From NCBI RefSeq assembly GCF_900465345.1, contig NZ_UEGO01000031.1, forward strand, positions 186,001 through 250,000: 64,000 nt of DNA, read 5' to 3'. Both the position numbers and the translations under genes were made by a program. This document shows, piece after piece, positions 36,165 through 44,152 of this stretch. Positions within the stretch are counted from its first letter, which is position 1; each line of letters begins with the position of its first letter. The stretch is from Asaia bogorensis (lineage in GTDB: Bacteria; Pseudomonadota; Alphaproteobacteria; Acetobacterales; Acetobacteraceae). The notes under the pieces were generated by a model, which did not search any database, was not told the DNA's origin, and worked only from the letters and a program-made list of their open reading frames with translations.

Positions 36165-36179
36165 TTAAGGGGTAATTAA
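36165..36179. promoter_or_regulatory. Candidate CtrA-binding site TTAA-N7-TTAA
   Basis: TTAA (36165-36168), seven bases GGGGTAA, TTAA (36176-36179) is an exact match to the full CtrA box of alphaproteobacteria. It lies 109 bp upstream of the degenerate-GGDEF gene and 90 bp upstream of dapD on the other strand. A -10-like TATAGT follows at 36191-36196. I found no other such match in the window; in DNA of this GC content one chance match per several windows is expected, so the site is suggestive, not proven. Confidence 0.45.
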
Positions 36180-36287
36180 ACACCCATGCCTATAGTAAAA
36201 ACATGGCGTCACCGGTGAGGCCACGCTGTATAGATCGGCTGCTGGCCGCTGGCCTGACAGGCCACCTCCCGAGCTCCAGGAACAAAC

Positions 36288-37313
36288 ATGATGGACGCCA
36301 TTTTTTCCGACATCATGCGCTCGGCTCGTATTCGCTTGTCACAAGCTCTCGACAGCGCTCCGCCGAGAGGGCGCGTCCCTGCAAAGGAGGCCGCTCTCGA
36401 AGCCACGCTCCTTGAAATCCTTCGGTCCACCATATCAGTACCTGAAGGGCTCAAGCAGGCTTTCGATCACTTCTGCCTTGTCACACGCCCCGAGCGCGGC
36501 CTGATCATGAGTTCCGGCCCTCTCGTCATCCCTGCGCCCACCGAGCAGCAGATCCATATCCTCCACTCCTGGCCAGTGCGTGACGGGGATTATCGCAGTC
36601 GTGTGGGTGGCATCAGGACCACCACCAATCTATGTATCCGCGCGATCGCCGAGATACGGCACCAGGGAGAAATCGGCCTTGTTGTCTATTACAGCTGCCG
36701 CATGCCGCGGCGGGCAACGGAGTCCTGCCGTCGCATCCTGAACGCACTGGCGCAAACAGCGGCTGCCATGATCGAAGTCGATCACCGTTATCGCCTCCTG
36801 CTCCGAGCGTTACCCTTTGATCCCCTCACACACCTGCCGGTCTGGGCATTGTTCCGGGAAAAAGTCGAACTACGTTTTGCGAGGCTCGATCGTGAACAGA
36901 TCCCGGCCACACTCATGCTCGTCAGTTTCCATGGGTTGCTTCATACACCCAGCGAAACAGTAGAGGCCGAGGAGGCGGTCGCGCAGATCGCTCATGTGCG
37001 CGATGCGATCAAGTTCCTGCAACGCGCCATACGCCCAACCGATCTGATCGGGCAGATAGATCGCGAAAGCTTCGTTCTATGGCTTGATGGTGGAGACCGT
37101 TTTGTCTCGGTCGAGCGAGCCGAGCAGATCTGTCGCCGAAAATACATGTGCTCAGCCGGCGCCAATCCGCTCGTGTCGGTCAAGATCGGGCTCGTAACGC
37201 GTGAGCCCGGATCACATGACACGCTCGACATGTTTTTCGAGAAAGCCCGCATGGCTCTCTCGATCGCCCAGGAAGAAGACCTGGACTGGTATTTCGCGCA
37301 TGAAAGCGCGTGA
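36288..37313 (+). CDS. Degenerate GGDEF protein with conserved c-di-GMP I-site (putative effector)
   Basis: A 341-residue soluble protein. Residues about 35-165 look like a GAF-type sensor domain that ends in a long helix; residues 178-335 form a GGDEF fold beginning DPLTHLP (normally DxLTGLxNR). The active-site GGDEF is replaced by DRESF (258-262), and the metal-binding Asp of the first strand is lost (MLVSFHGL), so diguanylate cyclase activity is unlikely. The inhibitory-site motif RxxD (Arg249-Pro-Thr-Asp252) is kept at the exact five-residue distance, suggesting c-di-GMP binding, as in effectors such as Caulobacter PopA. A 6-bp hairpin (36250-36264) precedes the ribosome binding site AGGA. 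The stop abuts the convergent argB stop. Confidence 0.75.
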   Translation: MMDAIFSDIMRSARIRLSQALDSAPPRGRVPAKEAALEATLLEILRSTISVPEGLKQAFDHFCLVTRPERGLIMSSGPLVIPAPTEQQIHILHSWPVRDGDYRSRVGGIRTTTNLCIRAIAEIRHQGEIGLVVYYSCRMPRRATESCRRILNALAQTAAAMIEVDHRYRLLLRALPFDPLTHLPVWALFREKVELRFARLDREQIPATLMLVSFHGLLHTPSETVEAEEAVAQIAHVRDAIKFLQRAIRPTDLIGQIDRESFVLWLDGGDRFVSVERAEQICRRKYMCSAGANPLVSVKIGLVTREPGSHDTLDMFFEKARMALSIAQEEDLDWYFAHESA

Positions 37314-38237
37314 TCAGGCCGCGCGGATGAGTGTGCCTGATCCCTTATGCGTGAAAAGCTCGAGCAGGCAGGCATGAGGCACACGACCATCAAGGATCAC
37401 AGCTGCACTGGCCCCTGCCTTGACCGCCGCAAGACAGGTCTCGACCTTGGGAATCATGCCACCCGATATTGACCCGTCGGCGATGCGGCGACGCGCCTCA
37501 TCAGCCGTGAGTTCAGGAATGAGCTTGCCATTTTCGTCAAGCACACCTGCCACATCGGTCAACATCAGCAGGCGCGACGCATTGACGCTGCCAGCAATGG
37601 CACCAGCCGCCGTGTCGGCATTGATATTATAGGTCTCGCCCTTCTCGCCTACGCCCACCGGGGCGATGACGGGAATAAGCCCCGAACCCAGCAGGGAGAA
37701 AAGAACGCGGGGGTCGATCTTGACGGGCTCACCGACAAAACCGAGATCCTGCGCCTCATCATTGCCCGAGCGGGCGTCGCGGCTGTAATGCAGGAGCTTT
37801 CGCGCCTGCAACAGGCCACCATCCTTGCCCGAAATGCCAACAGCCAAAGCCCCGGCGCGATTGATGAGATCGGCCACCTGCTTGTTGACGCTGCCCGAAA
37901 GCACCATTTCGATCACGTCGATCGCCGCCTGATCGGTCACGCGCAGGCCATCGACAAAACGGGACTCAATGTTCAGGCGCTTGAGCATGGCGCTGATCTG
38001 CGGGCCGCCGCCATGCACAACGATGGGGTTGATGCCCACGAGCTTCAGCAGGGCAATATCGCGCCCGAAAGCGCTGGACAGATGATCCTTGCCCATGGCG
38101 TTTCCGCCATATTTCACGACAATGGTATCGCCCGCATAGCGCCGCAGAAACGGCAATGCGCTGGCCAAAAGAGCCGCCTGCTGCTGCCCCTCATCACTCA
38201 TGTCCGGAAGCGTCAGCTCCGGGATATCCTTACTCAT
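37314..38237 (-). CDS. argB: Acetylglutamate kinase
   Basis: The 307-residue amino-acid kinase has VKYGGNAMG at the N-terminus for phosphate binding, VVHGGGPQI for acetylglutamate and NINADTAAGAIA near the nucleotide site. It phosphorylates N-acetylglutamate in arginine synthesis. The length and an N-terminal helix (about residues 15-35) fit the hexameric, arginine-inhibited type. It overlaps engB by ATGA, an alphaproteobacterial arrangement, and converges without a gap on the GGDEF-like gene. Confidence 0.97.
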   Translation of the reverse strand: MSKDIPELTLPDMSDEGQQQAALLASALPFLRRYAGDTIVVKYGGNAMGKDHLSSAFGRDIALLKLVGINPIVVHGGGPQISAMLKRLNIESRFVDGLRVTDQAAIDVIEMVLSGSVNKQVADLINRAGALAVGISGKDGGLLQARKLLHYSRDARSGNDEAQDLGFVGEPVKIDPRVLFSLLGSGLIPVIAPVGVGEKGETYNINADTAAGAIAGSVNASRLLMLTDVAGVLDENGKLIPELTADEARRRIADGSISGGMIPKVETCLAAVKAGASAAVILDGRVPHACLLELFTHKGSGTLIRAA

Positions 38238-38911
38238 CCCTGCATCCCCTCAGGTGACGCACCAGCGATAAGCCGGGCGATCTCGGCACGCAATGTCTCG
38301 ATGCCCAGTCCGGTCTCGCTGCTTGTGGTCGCGATATGTGGATAGGCCGCGGCATGTCTGGCCAGCACGGCCTGCACCTCGGCCATCTTGGCCTTGAGCT
38401 TGTTCGACCCCATCGAGTCTGCCTTGGTCAGTACGACCTGAAACAGCACTGCGGCGCGGTCGAGCATTTCCATCACGTCGCGATCTGCCTGCTTCAGCTC
38501 GATACGGGAGTCGAGCAGCAGAAAGACGCGCGTGAGCGTCGGGCGTCCGCGCAGATAGGCAAACATCATGGTCTGCCATTCTTCCTTGACCGATTTGGCC
38601 GCCTTGGCAAAGCCATAGCCCGGCATGTCCACCAGAGCGAGACGATCGCCAAGATTGAAGAAGTTGAGTTGCTTGGTGCGCCCCGGCTCGGAAGAGGCGC
38701 GGGCCAGCCTGTTACGTCCGGTCAGGGCGTTGATGAGGCTTGACTTGCCTACATTGGAGCGACCGGCAAAGGCCACTTCCGGACCGGCAAGCGGGGGAAG
38801 CTGGTCGAGCTTTTGCGCACCGAAAAAGAATTCGCATTCCGATGCGAAAAGCAGACGACCTTCCTCGATCTGCTCGTCACTGAAGACTGTCGGATCTTCT
38901 TTCTGGCTCAC
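38234..38911 (-). CDS. engB: Ribosome biogenesis GTP-binding protein EngB/YihA
   Basis: A 225-residue GTPase with G1 GRSNVGKS (50-57), G3 DMPGYG, G4 TKAD and G5 TSS. It assists late 50S subunit assembly. I start at GTG 38911 because it overlaps the yidC stop (GTGA), putting the two genes in translational coupling; the frame is open further upstream inside yidC but gives an unlikely basic tail. argB follows with an ATGA overlap. Confidence 0.95.
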   Translation of the reverse strand: MSQKEDPTVFSDEQIEEGRLLFASECEFFFGAQKLDQLPPLAGPEVAFAGRSNVGKSSLINALTGRNRLARASSEPGRTKQLNFFNLGDRLALVDMPGYGFAKAAKSVKEEWQTMMFAYLRGRPTLTRVFLLLDSRIELKQADRDVMEMLDRAAVLFQVVLTKADSMGSNKLKAKMAEVQAVLARHAAAYPHIATTSSETGLGIETLRAEIARLIAGASPEGMQG

Positions 38912-40677
38912 GACTTGCTGACGGCCTTTCCGCCTTTCTTCTGGGCACGATCGATCTGGCTCTGGATCAGCTTCTGCTGACCATAGCTGAGGACGTTGTT
39001 CCATGTGTAGTAAATGATGATGCCTGCCGAGATACGACCAAGGAAGATCGTATAGATGACCGGCATGAACTGCATGATCTTCTGCTGAGCCGGGTCCATG
39101 CTCACCATGCTCTGACGCTGCATCAGCCAGATGGTGAAGCCGAACAGGATGGGCCAGATGCCGATATGGAGCATCTCGGGCATAAAGCTCGGATTGAACG
39201 GCAGAAGGCCAAACAGATTGAAAATGGTGGTCGGGTCGGGCGCTGACAGATCGCGGATCCAGCCATAGAAGGGCGCGTGGCGCATCTCGATGGTGATGTT
39301 CAGCACCTTGTAAAGGCAGAACGCGACCGGGGCCTGAACGAGCAGCGGCAGACAGCCACCCGCCGGATTGACACCCTCTTCCTTGTAGAGCGCCATGATC
39401 TGCTGGTTCTGCGCCAGCTGATCGCCCTTGTTGTGCTCACGAATGGCCTGGATACGGGGGGCCAGCGTGCGCATACGCGCCATTGAGGCAAAGGATTTCG
39501 TCGCCAGGGGATAGAGGATCAGCTTGATGATCAGGGTCAGGATCAGCAGGGCGATGCCGAAATTACCGACATGACTGTAGAGCCAGTGCAGCACATGGAA
39601 CATCGGGCGCGTCAGGAACGCAAACCAGCCGAAATCCACGGCCTTGTAGAAATAAGGAATATGCAGATCGTCGGTGTACTGATCGAGAAGATTGACTTCT
39701 TTCGCACCGGCAAAAATCATGCTTGTCGTCGCAACATTCGAACCCGGCGCGATCTGGATCGGCTGGCTCGAGAGCGTATCGACAATATATGAGCCTTCCT
39801 TGGCGTTGGGCACGTAGCGATACCGTACGGTCACCGCAGCTTTCTGGTCGGGGATAATGGCCGTCAGCCAGTACTTGTCGGTGATACCGGCCCAGCCACC
39901 CACGCCATCAGCCGACCAGGCGGTGTTGTCGGGCTTGCCAGCGCCCTTGCGCATGGTCTTGTAGGATTCCTCGTCCAGACGGTCATTCATGACCGAAAGC
40001 GGGCCTTCCTGCACGATCATACCGCCAGTCTCGAGCGGCTTGTAATCACGCTCGACGCGCTGATAGGGCGTGAGAGAAACCGGCCCACCTGCCTTGTTCT
40101 CGACACTCTGGGTGATCGCGAAAAGATAGCGACGATCAAGCTTGATCTGAATTCGGAAAATCAGACCCTGACCGTTATCCCACTGCACGGAAACCGGGTG
40201 GTCGGGCGAGAGCGTCTTGTCATCGCTCGACCAGTCGGTATTGGCATCCGGTAGGCGTATCGTGGAGCCTGATGGCGCCTGCCAGCCCAGTTCGACAAAG
40301 CTCGGCTGCGGCCCTTCATCCGTTTCCAGGAGGCGAACGAGCGGCGAGTTCTTGTCCAGCGTCTCAAAATAATGCGTGAGCACCAGATTGTCGAAACGGG
40401 CCCCGCGCAGGCTGAAGGATCCGGTTGCATCCGGCCCCTCAATGGCAATGCGTCCAGCCGGTCCGTTGGGAACAGCAGGCCCATTGGCAGGTGCGCCGCC
40501 CGGCGCGGCGACAGGCAGGGCCGAAACCTTGCCATCAGCTTGGGGCTGTTTGCCCTGAACCTGCCCGGCCGTCTGGGTTTCAGCATCTTTCTTTGCGTGC
40601 TGAGGCACGAAATAATCGAAGCCGACCACGATCGCGAGCGAGAGACTGGTTGCCACCAGGATGCGCTTGATATCCAT
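38908..40677 (-). CDS. yidC: Membrane protein insertase YidC
   Basis: The 589-residue protein begins MDIKRILVATSLSLAIVVGF, the first membrane helix. A proline- and glutamine-rich linker (about 30-75), a large periplasmic beta-sandwich domain (about 80-345) and the C-terminal 60KD_IMP core with five helices (FALLILTLIIKLILYPLATKSF onwards, with the conserved hydrophilic-groove Arg region) follow. It inserts and folds inner-membrane proteins alone or with SecYEG. The ATG 40677 is chosen over an extension to 40782. It lies in rpmH-rnpA-yidD-yidC order, 164 bp after yidD. Confidence 0.96.
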   Translation of the reverse strand: MDIKRILVATSLSLAIVVGFDYFVPQHAKKDAETQTAGQVQGKQPQADGKVSALPVAAPGGAPANGPAVPNGPAGRIAIEGPDATGSFSLRGARFDNLVLTHYFETLDKNSPLVRLLETDEGPQPSFVELGWQAPSGSTIRLPDANTDWSSDDKTLSPDHPVSVQWDNGQGLIFRIQIKLDRRYLFAITQSVENKAGGPVSLTPYQRVERDYKPLETGGMIVQEGPLSVMNDRLDEESYKTMRKGAGKPDNTAWSADGVGGWAGITDKYWLTAIIPDQKAAVTVRYRYVPNAKEGSYIVDTLSSQPIQIAPGSNVATTSMIFAGAKEVNLLDQYTDDLHIPYFYKAVDFGWFAFLTRPMFHVLHWLYSHVGNFGIALLILTLIIKLILYPLATKSFASMARMRTLAPRIQAIREHNKGDQLAQNQQIMALYKEEGVNPAGGCLPLLVQAPVAFCLYKVLNITIEMRHAPFYGWIRDLSAPDPTTIFNLFGLLPFNPSFMPEMLHIGIWPILFGFTIWLMQRQSMVSMDPAQQKIMQFMPVIYTIFLGRISAGIIIYYTWNNVLSYGQQKLIQSQIDRAQKKGGKAVSKS

Positions 40678-40841
40678 CAGCCGAGTGCCGGTCTTTCCAT
40701 GAAAGTAAACAATTCTGAGCGCCCGGCGGCAGGATGCCACGGTCGCTGCCGTTGAAGTGACCGAAATCGGGTCACAAAACAATAGGGCGAAGGCGAATTA
40801 GGCGTTTTACAGCCCCTTGCAACCATCCAAAGCCGCCCCGT

Positions 40842-41075
40842 TCAGGGCACTGGGTCATACCCGCCGCGACAATAGGGATGACAGCGCAGCAGCCGCTTCA
40901 CGGTCAACCATATCCCGCGCACCAGACCGTGTCGGCGCAACGCCTCCTGGGCATAGGCACTGCAGGAGGGGTGAAACCGACAATTCGTACCGAGTTGGGG
41001 ACTGATATAGCGGCGATAGACATGCAGAACGCCGAGCAGGCACGAAAGCAGAAGCTTTCTGCCCAGGCCGATCAC
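40842..41075 (-). CDS. yidD: Membrane protein insertion efficiency factor YidD
   Basis: A 77-residue protein with the family pattern [31 protein letters not shown] and a C-terminal [13 protein letters not shown], including the conserved cysteines. It is a small membrane-associated factor that helps YidC-dependent insertion. The start overlaps the rnpA stop (ATGA at 41072-41075). Confidence 0.96.
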   Translation of the reverse strand: MIGLGRKLLLSCLLGVLHVYRRYISPQLGTNCRFHPSCSAYAQEALRRHGLVRGIWLTVKRLLRCHPYCRGGYDPVP

Positions 41076-41413
41076 AGGGCCTGCCCCTTTTTCAGGGCAT
41101 ATTCGAGATCGGCAATCAGCTTGTCGAAGGGCCGGCCACGTGTCGAATCGCGACCGATGAGCACCAGATCCACAGCGCTCAACGCATGGCCCTGCGCTAC
41201 ATGCGCCAACGCCGCCCGAAGGCGGCGGCGGGTGCGGTTACGCACAACGGCGTTCCCGACTTTTTTGGTAACCGTGTAGCCGACGCGGGCCGGCGCCTCG
41301 TCTTCAGTCTTCAGAACCTGAAGCACGAGCCCCGATGTAGCGACCTTGCGCCCGCGGCTCGCAACCCGAAGAAATTCGGGTCTTTTCCGAAGTTTTTGAG
41401 GCAGACCCGCCAA
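41072..41413 (-). CDS. rnpA: Ribonuclease P protein component
   Basis: With TTG 41413 as start the protein has 113 residues, a normal RnpA size. The RNR motif region [16 protein letters not shown] and the C-terminal [11 protein letters not shown] are diagnostic. It is the protein subunit that helps the RNase P RNA cleave tRNA 5' leaders. Upstream in-frame codons run inside rpmH and cannot be RnpA-like in composition. The TTG lies 7 bp after the rpmH stop, and no clear Shine-Dalgarno is seen, consistent with coupling to rpmH translation. Confidence 0.92.
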   Translation of the reverse strand: MAGLPQKLRKRPEFLRVASRGRKVATSGLVLQVLKTEDEAPARVGYTVTKKVGNAVVRNRTRRRLRAALAHVAQGHALSAVDLVLIGRDSTRGRPFDKLIADLEYALKKGQAL

Positions 41414-41420
41414 GTCGGAA

Positions 41421-41555
41421 TCAGGCCGAGAGCTTCTTGCGGCCCTTGGCGCGACGGTTGTTGATGACGCGACGGCCACCGACGGTTTCCATACGTGCAC
41501 GGAAGCCGTGGCGACGCTTGCGAACGAGCTTGGACGGTTGATATGTACGCTTCAT
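41421..41555 (-). CDS. rpmH: 50S ribosomal protein L34
   Basis: A 44-residue, very basic protein, [18 protein letters not shown] with the C-terminal GRKKLSA, the invariant L34 sequence. It is the first gene of the rpmH-rnpA-yidD-yidC-engB-argB string. Its leader contains a stable hairpin at 41584-41604. Confidence 0.98.
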
Positions 41556-41583
41556 GGCGTCATTCCTCAAGGCAATGAATGAT

Positions 41584-41604
41584 GGTGAGGCCCCTGGCTT
41601 CACC
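41584..41604 (-). promoter_or_regulatory. Stem-loop in the rpmH leader
   Basis: GGTGAGGCC and GGCTTCACC (plus strand) form a 9-bp stem with a CCT loop and one G-T pair. The structure lies about 30 bases upstream of the rpmH start codon. It might modulate L34 translation or be the base of a promoter-proximal attenuator; no T-run follows on either strand. Confidence 0.35.
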
Positions 41605-41703
41605 CCCGACAAGAAGACGACACAAGGCTGACGCCATCTTCCTCTGTGCGCGGGCTTTTACGGGCCTGAAACTGCGCTGTCAATCAAATCAAGGAGTCTG
41701 ACC

Positions 41704-41916
41704 ATGACACTGCGCGATGAAACGCCACCAACCGATGCCGAAGCGAGACTGAAAAGGCTTCGTCATGATCTGCGCAACGATCTGGCGACTGCCCTTCTCG
41801 CTGCCGACCTGCTGACGTCGCATGGTGACGAGACGGTCAAACGGCACGCCGCCAGCATCGTCAAAGCGCTGGAAAAGGCGACCGAACGCCTCAAGCGCTC
41901 GCGCGTGGCGAACTAG
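41704..41916 (+). CDS. 70-residue helical protein resembling a stand-alone histidine-kinase phosphoacceptor helix
   Basis: A short gene with a strong ribosome binding site (AAGGAG 7 bases before ATG 41704). The protein is predicted as two amphipathic helices. Residues 16-36, LKRLRHDLRNDLATALLAADLL, look like the H-box of a HisKA dimerisation domain (His21 followed by D-L-R-N-x-L), and the second half, VKRHAASIVKALEKATERLKR, resembles the second helix of that hairpin. No ATPase domain is present. It may be a phosphotransfer or decoy protein, or merely a coiled coil with a coincidental motif. It diverges from rpmH across 148 bp and converges on gloA. Confidence 0.72.
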   Translation: MTLRDETPPTDAEARLKRLRHDLRNDLATALLAADLLTSHGDETVKRHAASIVKALEKATERLKRSRVAN

Positions 41917-41990
41917 GGTCACCAGACGCCCCGCCCCATGTCCGAGCGAGGCGCAAGGTGGGTAAGTCATGCACCCGCCCGATCTTTCCC

Positions 41991-42386
41991 TCAGAACGTG
42001 TCCTTCTGGATGATCTCGATCTTGTAGCCATCGGGATCTTCAACGAAGGCGATGATTGTTGTGCCGAACTTGACTGGCCCAGCTTCGCGCGTGACCTTGC
42101 CGCCATTGCTTCGGACCGTCTCGACTGTACGGGCCGCATCAGGCACGCCGATCGCAAAATGCCCGAAGCCCGTCCCGAGCTCGTAAGGACCTTCCTGATC
42201 CCAGTTATAGGTAAGCTCGACTTCCGCCTCACCATGGGCGTTGTCGTTGAACCCCATATAAACCAGCGTGTAGCGACCATCGGGCACTTCGCGACGACGG
42301 ATCTCACGCATCCCCAGAATTTTGTAGAAAGCAACGCTCTTATCGAGATCCTGAACGCGTATCATCGTGTGCAGATAGCTTGCCAT
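41991..42386 (-). CDS. gloA: Lactoylglutathione lyase (glyoxalase I)
   Basis: The 131-residue protein has all four metal ligands of the E. coli-type enzyme: His6, Glu57, His76 and Glu124. It converts the hemithioacetal of methylglyoxal and glutathione to S-lactoylglutathione, detoxifying a sugar-catabolism by-product. The ATG 42386 follows GGGAG at 9 bases. The gene lies downstream of lpxI, separated by 54 bp containing an inverted repeat. This is a position where lpxB is found in many relatives. Confidence 0.95.
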   Translation of the reverse strand: MASYLHTMIRVQDLDKSVAFYKILGMREIRRREVPDGRYTLVYMGFNDNAHGEAEVELTYNWDQEGPYELGTGFGHFAIGVPDAARTVETVRSNGGKVTREAGPVKFGTTIIAFVEDPDGYKIEIIQKDTF

Positions 42387-42408
42387 TGTGGCTCTCCCGG
42401 GCAGTTGG

Positions 42409-42433
42409 GTCCGGAATGCGCTGCACACCGGAC
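42409..42433. repeat. Inverted repeat after lpxI
   Basis: GTCCGG (42409-42414) and CCGGAC (42428-42433) flank a 13-bp centre, 8 bp after the lpxI stop. No T-run follows. It may mark the 3' end of the long lipid A transcript or lie in the gloA promoter. Confidence 0.3.
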
Positions 42434-42440
42434 AGGATGA

Positions 42441-43283
42441 TCAGTCAGCGCCCAGCAGTTCGGCCGGGCTCAGACCATAGAGAAACAGACCTGAGCGGTC
42501 GGCGGTTGCCTCACAAGCGACCGGATCTGTCAGAAGGGTGCCTCCCGTCTCGAACGCGATGCCACGCAACCCGGCAGAGGCGGCGTTCTGGATGGTTCGA
42601 GGGCCGATCGTTGGCATGTCGGCCCGTTTTTCCTGGCCGGGTTTCAGCATCTTCACCAGCACGCCACCGGGGCCAGGCTGGCGCAGCCCCCCTGCCCGCG
42701 CAATCATGGCATCCGTCCCTTCGATAGCTTCAACAGCCAGAACGAGGCTATCCTGCACGATGCACCCCTGCCCGATATCCAGCGCACCCAGCCCACGCAC
42801 GACAGCAACACCGCGTCTGATATCGCTCAGTGCAAGATCATCCGGTGCGTATTGCCCCATGGCGCCGGGGCGACCCAGCGAGCGGGTCAGGAATTCATGG
42901 GCGCCTCGGACGCGAAAGCCCTCTTCACCGAAAATCCGCACGAGCGCGCCGAGCAATCCGTCATCACCGGAGAAGAGCGCGCGCCCGACCCGGGCGAGCA
43001 GACGCGCGCCTTCGGCGTCGGGACGCAGATCACGCAGGGCCGGTCGCTTTACCGGGCCGATAAGCACGATATCGCGGCAACCGGCAGCACGAAGTGTGGA
43101 GAGAATTTCGCCCGCCGCAGCGAGACGGATGATACGATGTGGCCAGGCACGGATCAGGTCGGGATCAACGAAATCCTGAAACCCGATGATAAAAACCTCG
43201 CCCCCTTGGGCGCGCACTGAATCGGCCACCTGGAAAGGGAGCGGACCGCCCCCTGCCAGAATACCGACCGATGTGGTAGTCAC
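42441..43283 (-). CDS. lpxI: UDP-2,3-diacylglucosamine pyrophosphatase LpxI
   Basis: A 280-residue protein with the LpxI (DUF1009) pattern: GILAGGGPLPFQVADS at the start, the central LSDIRRGVAVVRGLGALDIGQ, and the C-terminal ADMPTIGPRTIQNAASAGLRGIAFE with the conserved Asp. It hydrolyses UDP-2,3-diacylglucosamine to lipid X in lipid A synthesis and replaces LpxH in most alphaproteobacteria. The GTG start overlaps the lpxA stop (GTGA at 43280). Confidence 0.96.
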   Translation of the reverse strand: MTTTSVGILAGGGPLPFQVADSVRAQGGEVFIIGFQDFVDPDLIRAWPHRIIRLAAAGEILSTLRAAGCRDIVLIGPVKRPALRDLRPDAEGARLLARVGRALFSGDDGLLGALVRIFGEEGFRVRGAHEFLTRSLGRPGAMGQYAPDDLALSDIRRGVAVVRGLGALDIGQGCIVQDSLVLAVEAIEGTDAMIARAGGLRQPGPGGVLVKMLKPGQEKRADMPTIGPRTIQNAASAGLRGIAFETGGTLLTDPVACEATADRSGLFLYGLSPAELLGAD

Positions 43284-44143
43284 ACGCCCTCCGTCTCGGC
43301 GGAGATCTGCGCAGGGCTGGCTGCGCGGACAAGACCACGCCGGCTCTGGACTTCCATGAAAGCGATGATCTCCTGCACGCGAGGGCTGTCAGGAAAGTCA
43401 CGCTTTACAGCCGCAAGGCGGGCTTCGAGCACCTGCTCATTGCGGCCAGTGCGCGGATAAAGAATGCGGAAAGCGCGACGCATCTGCTGGATTTCTTCGG
43501 CGCTGACGCCCTGGCGGCGCAGCCAGATCCAGTGCAATCCTACGAGACGCGCCCGGTTACCGAGCACACTGCCATAGGGAATGACGTCAGCTTCGACACC
43601 GCACACGCCACCAACCAGCGCACCGCGACCGATACGCACGAACTGGTGCAGCGCAGCAGCCCCCATGACACGGGCACCATCACCGATCTCGACATGACCG
43701 CCCATGACCACATTGTTCACGATAATCACGCCATCACCGATCATGCAGTCATGCGCGACATGGGCATTCGCCATGATCAGGCAGCGCGAGCCGACCTGGG
43801 TAAGCGCTGTGCCTTGTGCGGTCCCGCGATGGATCGTCACGTTTTCACGAATGACGGTATGGGCACCAATCACGCAGCGTGTCGGCTCGCCCTTGTATTT
43901 GAGGTCCTGCGGCGCGAGACCGATCGTGGCGAATGGGAAGACTTCGACCTGCGCACCGATCTCGGTCAACCCGTCGATGATGACATTGGCATGGAGGCGG
44001 GCCCCCTCGCCGATCGAGACATCGGGGCCAACGGAACACCAGGGCCCGATGGTGACATTCTCACCCAGTATCGCCTCGGGTGCGACCAGGGCGCTGGGAT
44101 GAATGCTGACAGTGCTGGGCCAATTTGACACGGAACGATCCAC
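43280..44143 (-). CDS. lpxA: UDP-N-acetylglucosamine acyltransferase
   Basis: A 287-residue left-handed beta-helix acyltransferase. Hexapeptide repeats occupy about residues 12-190 (for example ILGENVTIGPWCSVGPDVSI), the catalytic-His region reads NAHVAHDCMIGD, and a C-terminal helical domain follows. It is somewhat longer than E. coli LpxA (262). It adds the first 3-hydroxyacyl chain to UDP-GlcNAc. It starts at GTG 44143, 9 bp after the fabZ stop, without a clear ribosome binding site. Confidence 0.96.
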   Translation of the reverse strand: MDRSVSNWPSTVSIHPSALVAPEAILGENVTIGPWCSVGPDVSIGEGARLHANVIIDGLTEIGAQVEVFPFATIGLAPQDLKYKGEPTRCVIGAHTVIRENVTIHRGTAQGTALTQVGSRCLIMANAHVAHDCMIGDGVIIVNNVVMGGHVEIGDGARVMGAAALHQFVRIGRGALVGGVCGVEADVIPYGSVLGNRARLVGLHWIWLRRQGVSAEEIQQMRRAFRILYPRTGRNEQVLEARLAAVKRDFPDSPRVQEIIAFMEVQSRRGLVRAASPAQISAETEGV

Positions 44144-44152
44144 GAAGCTGTT

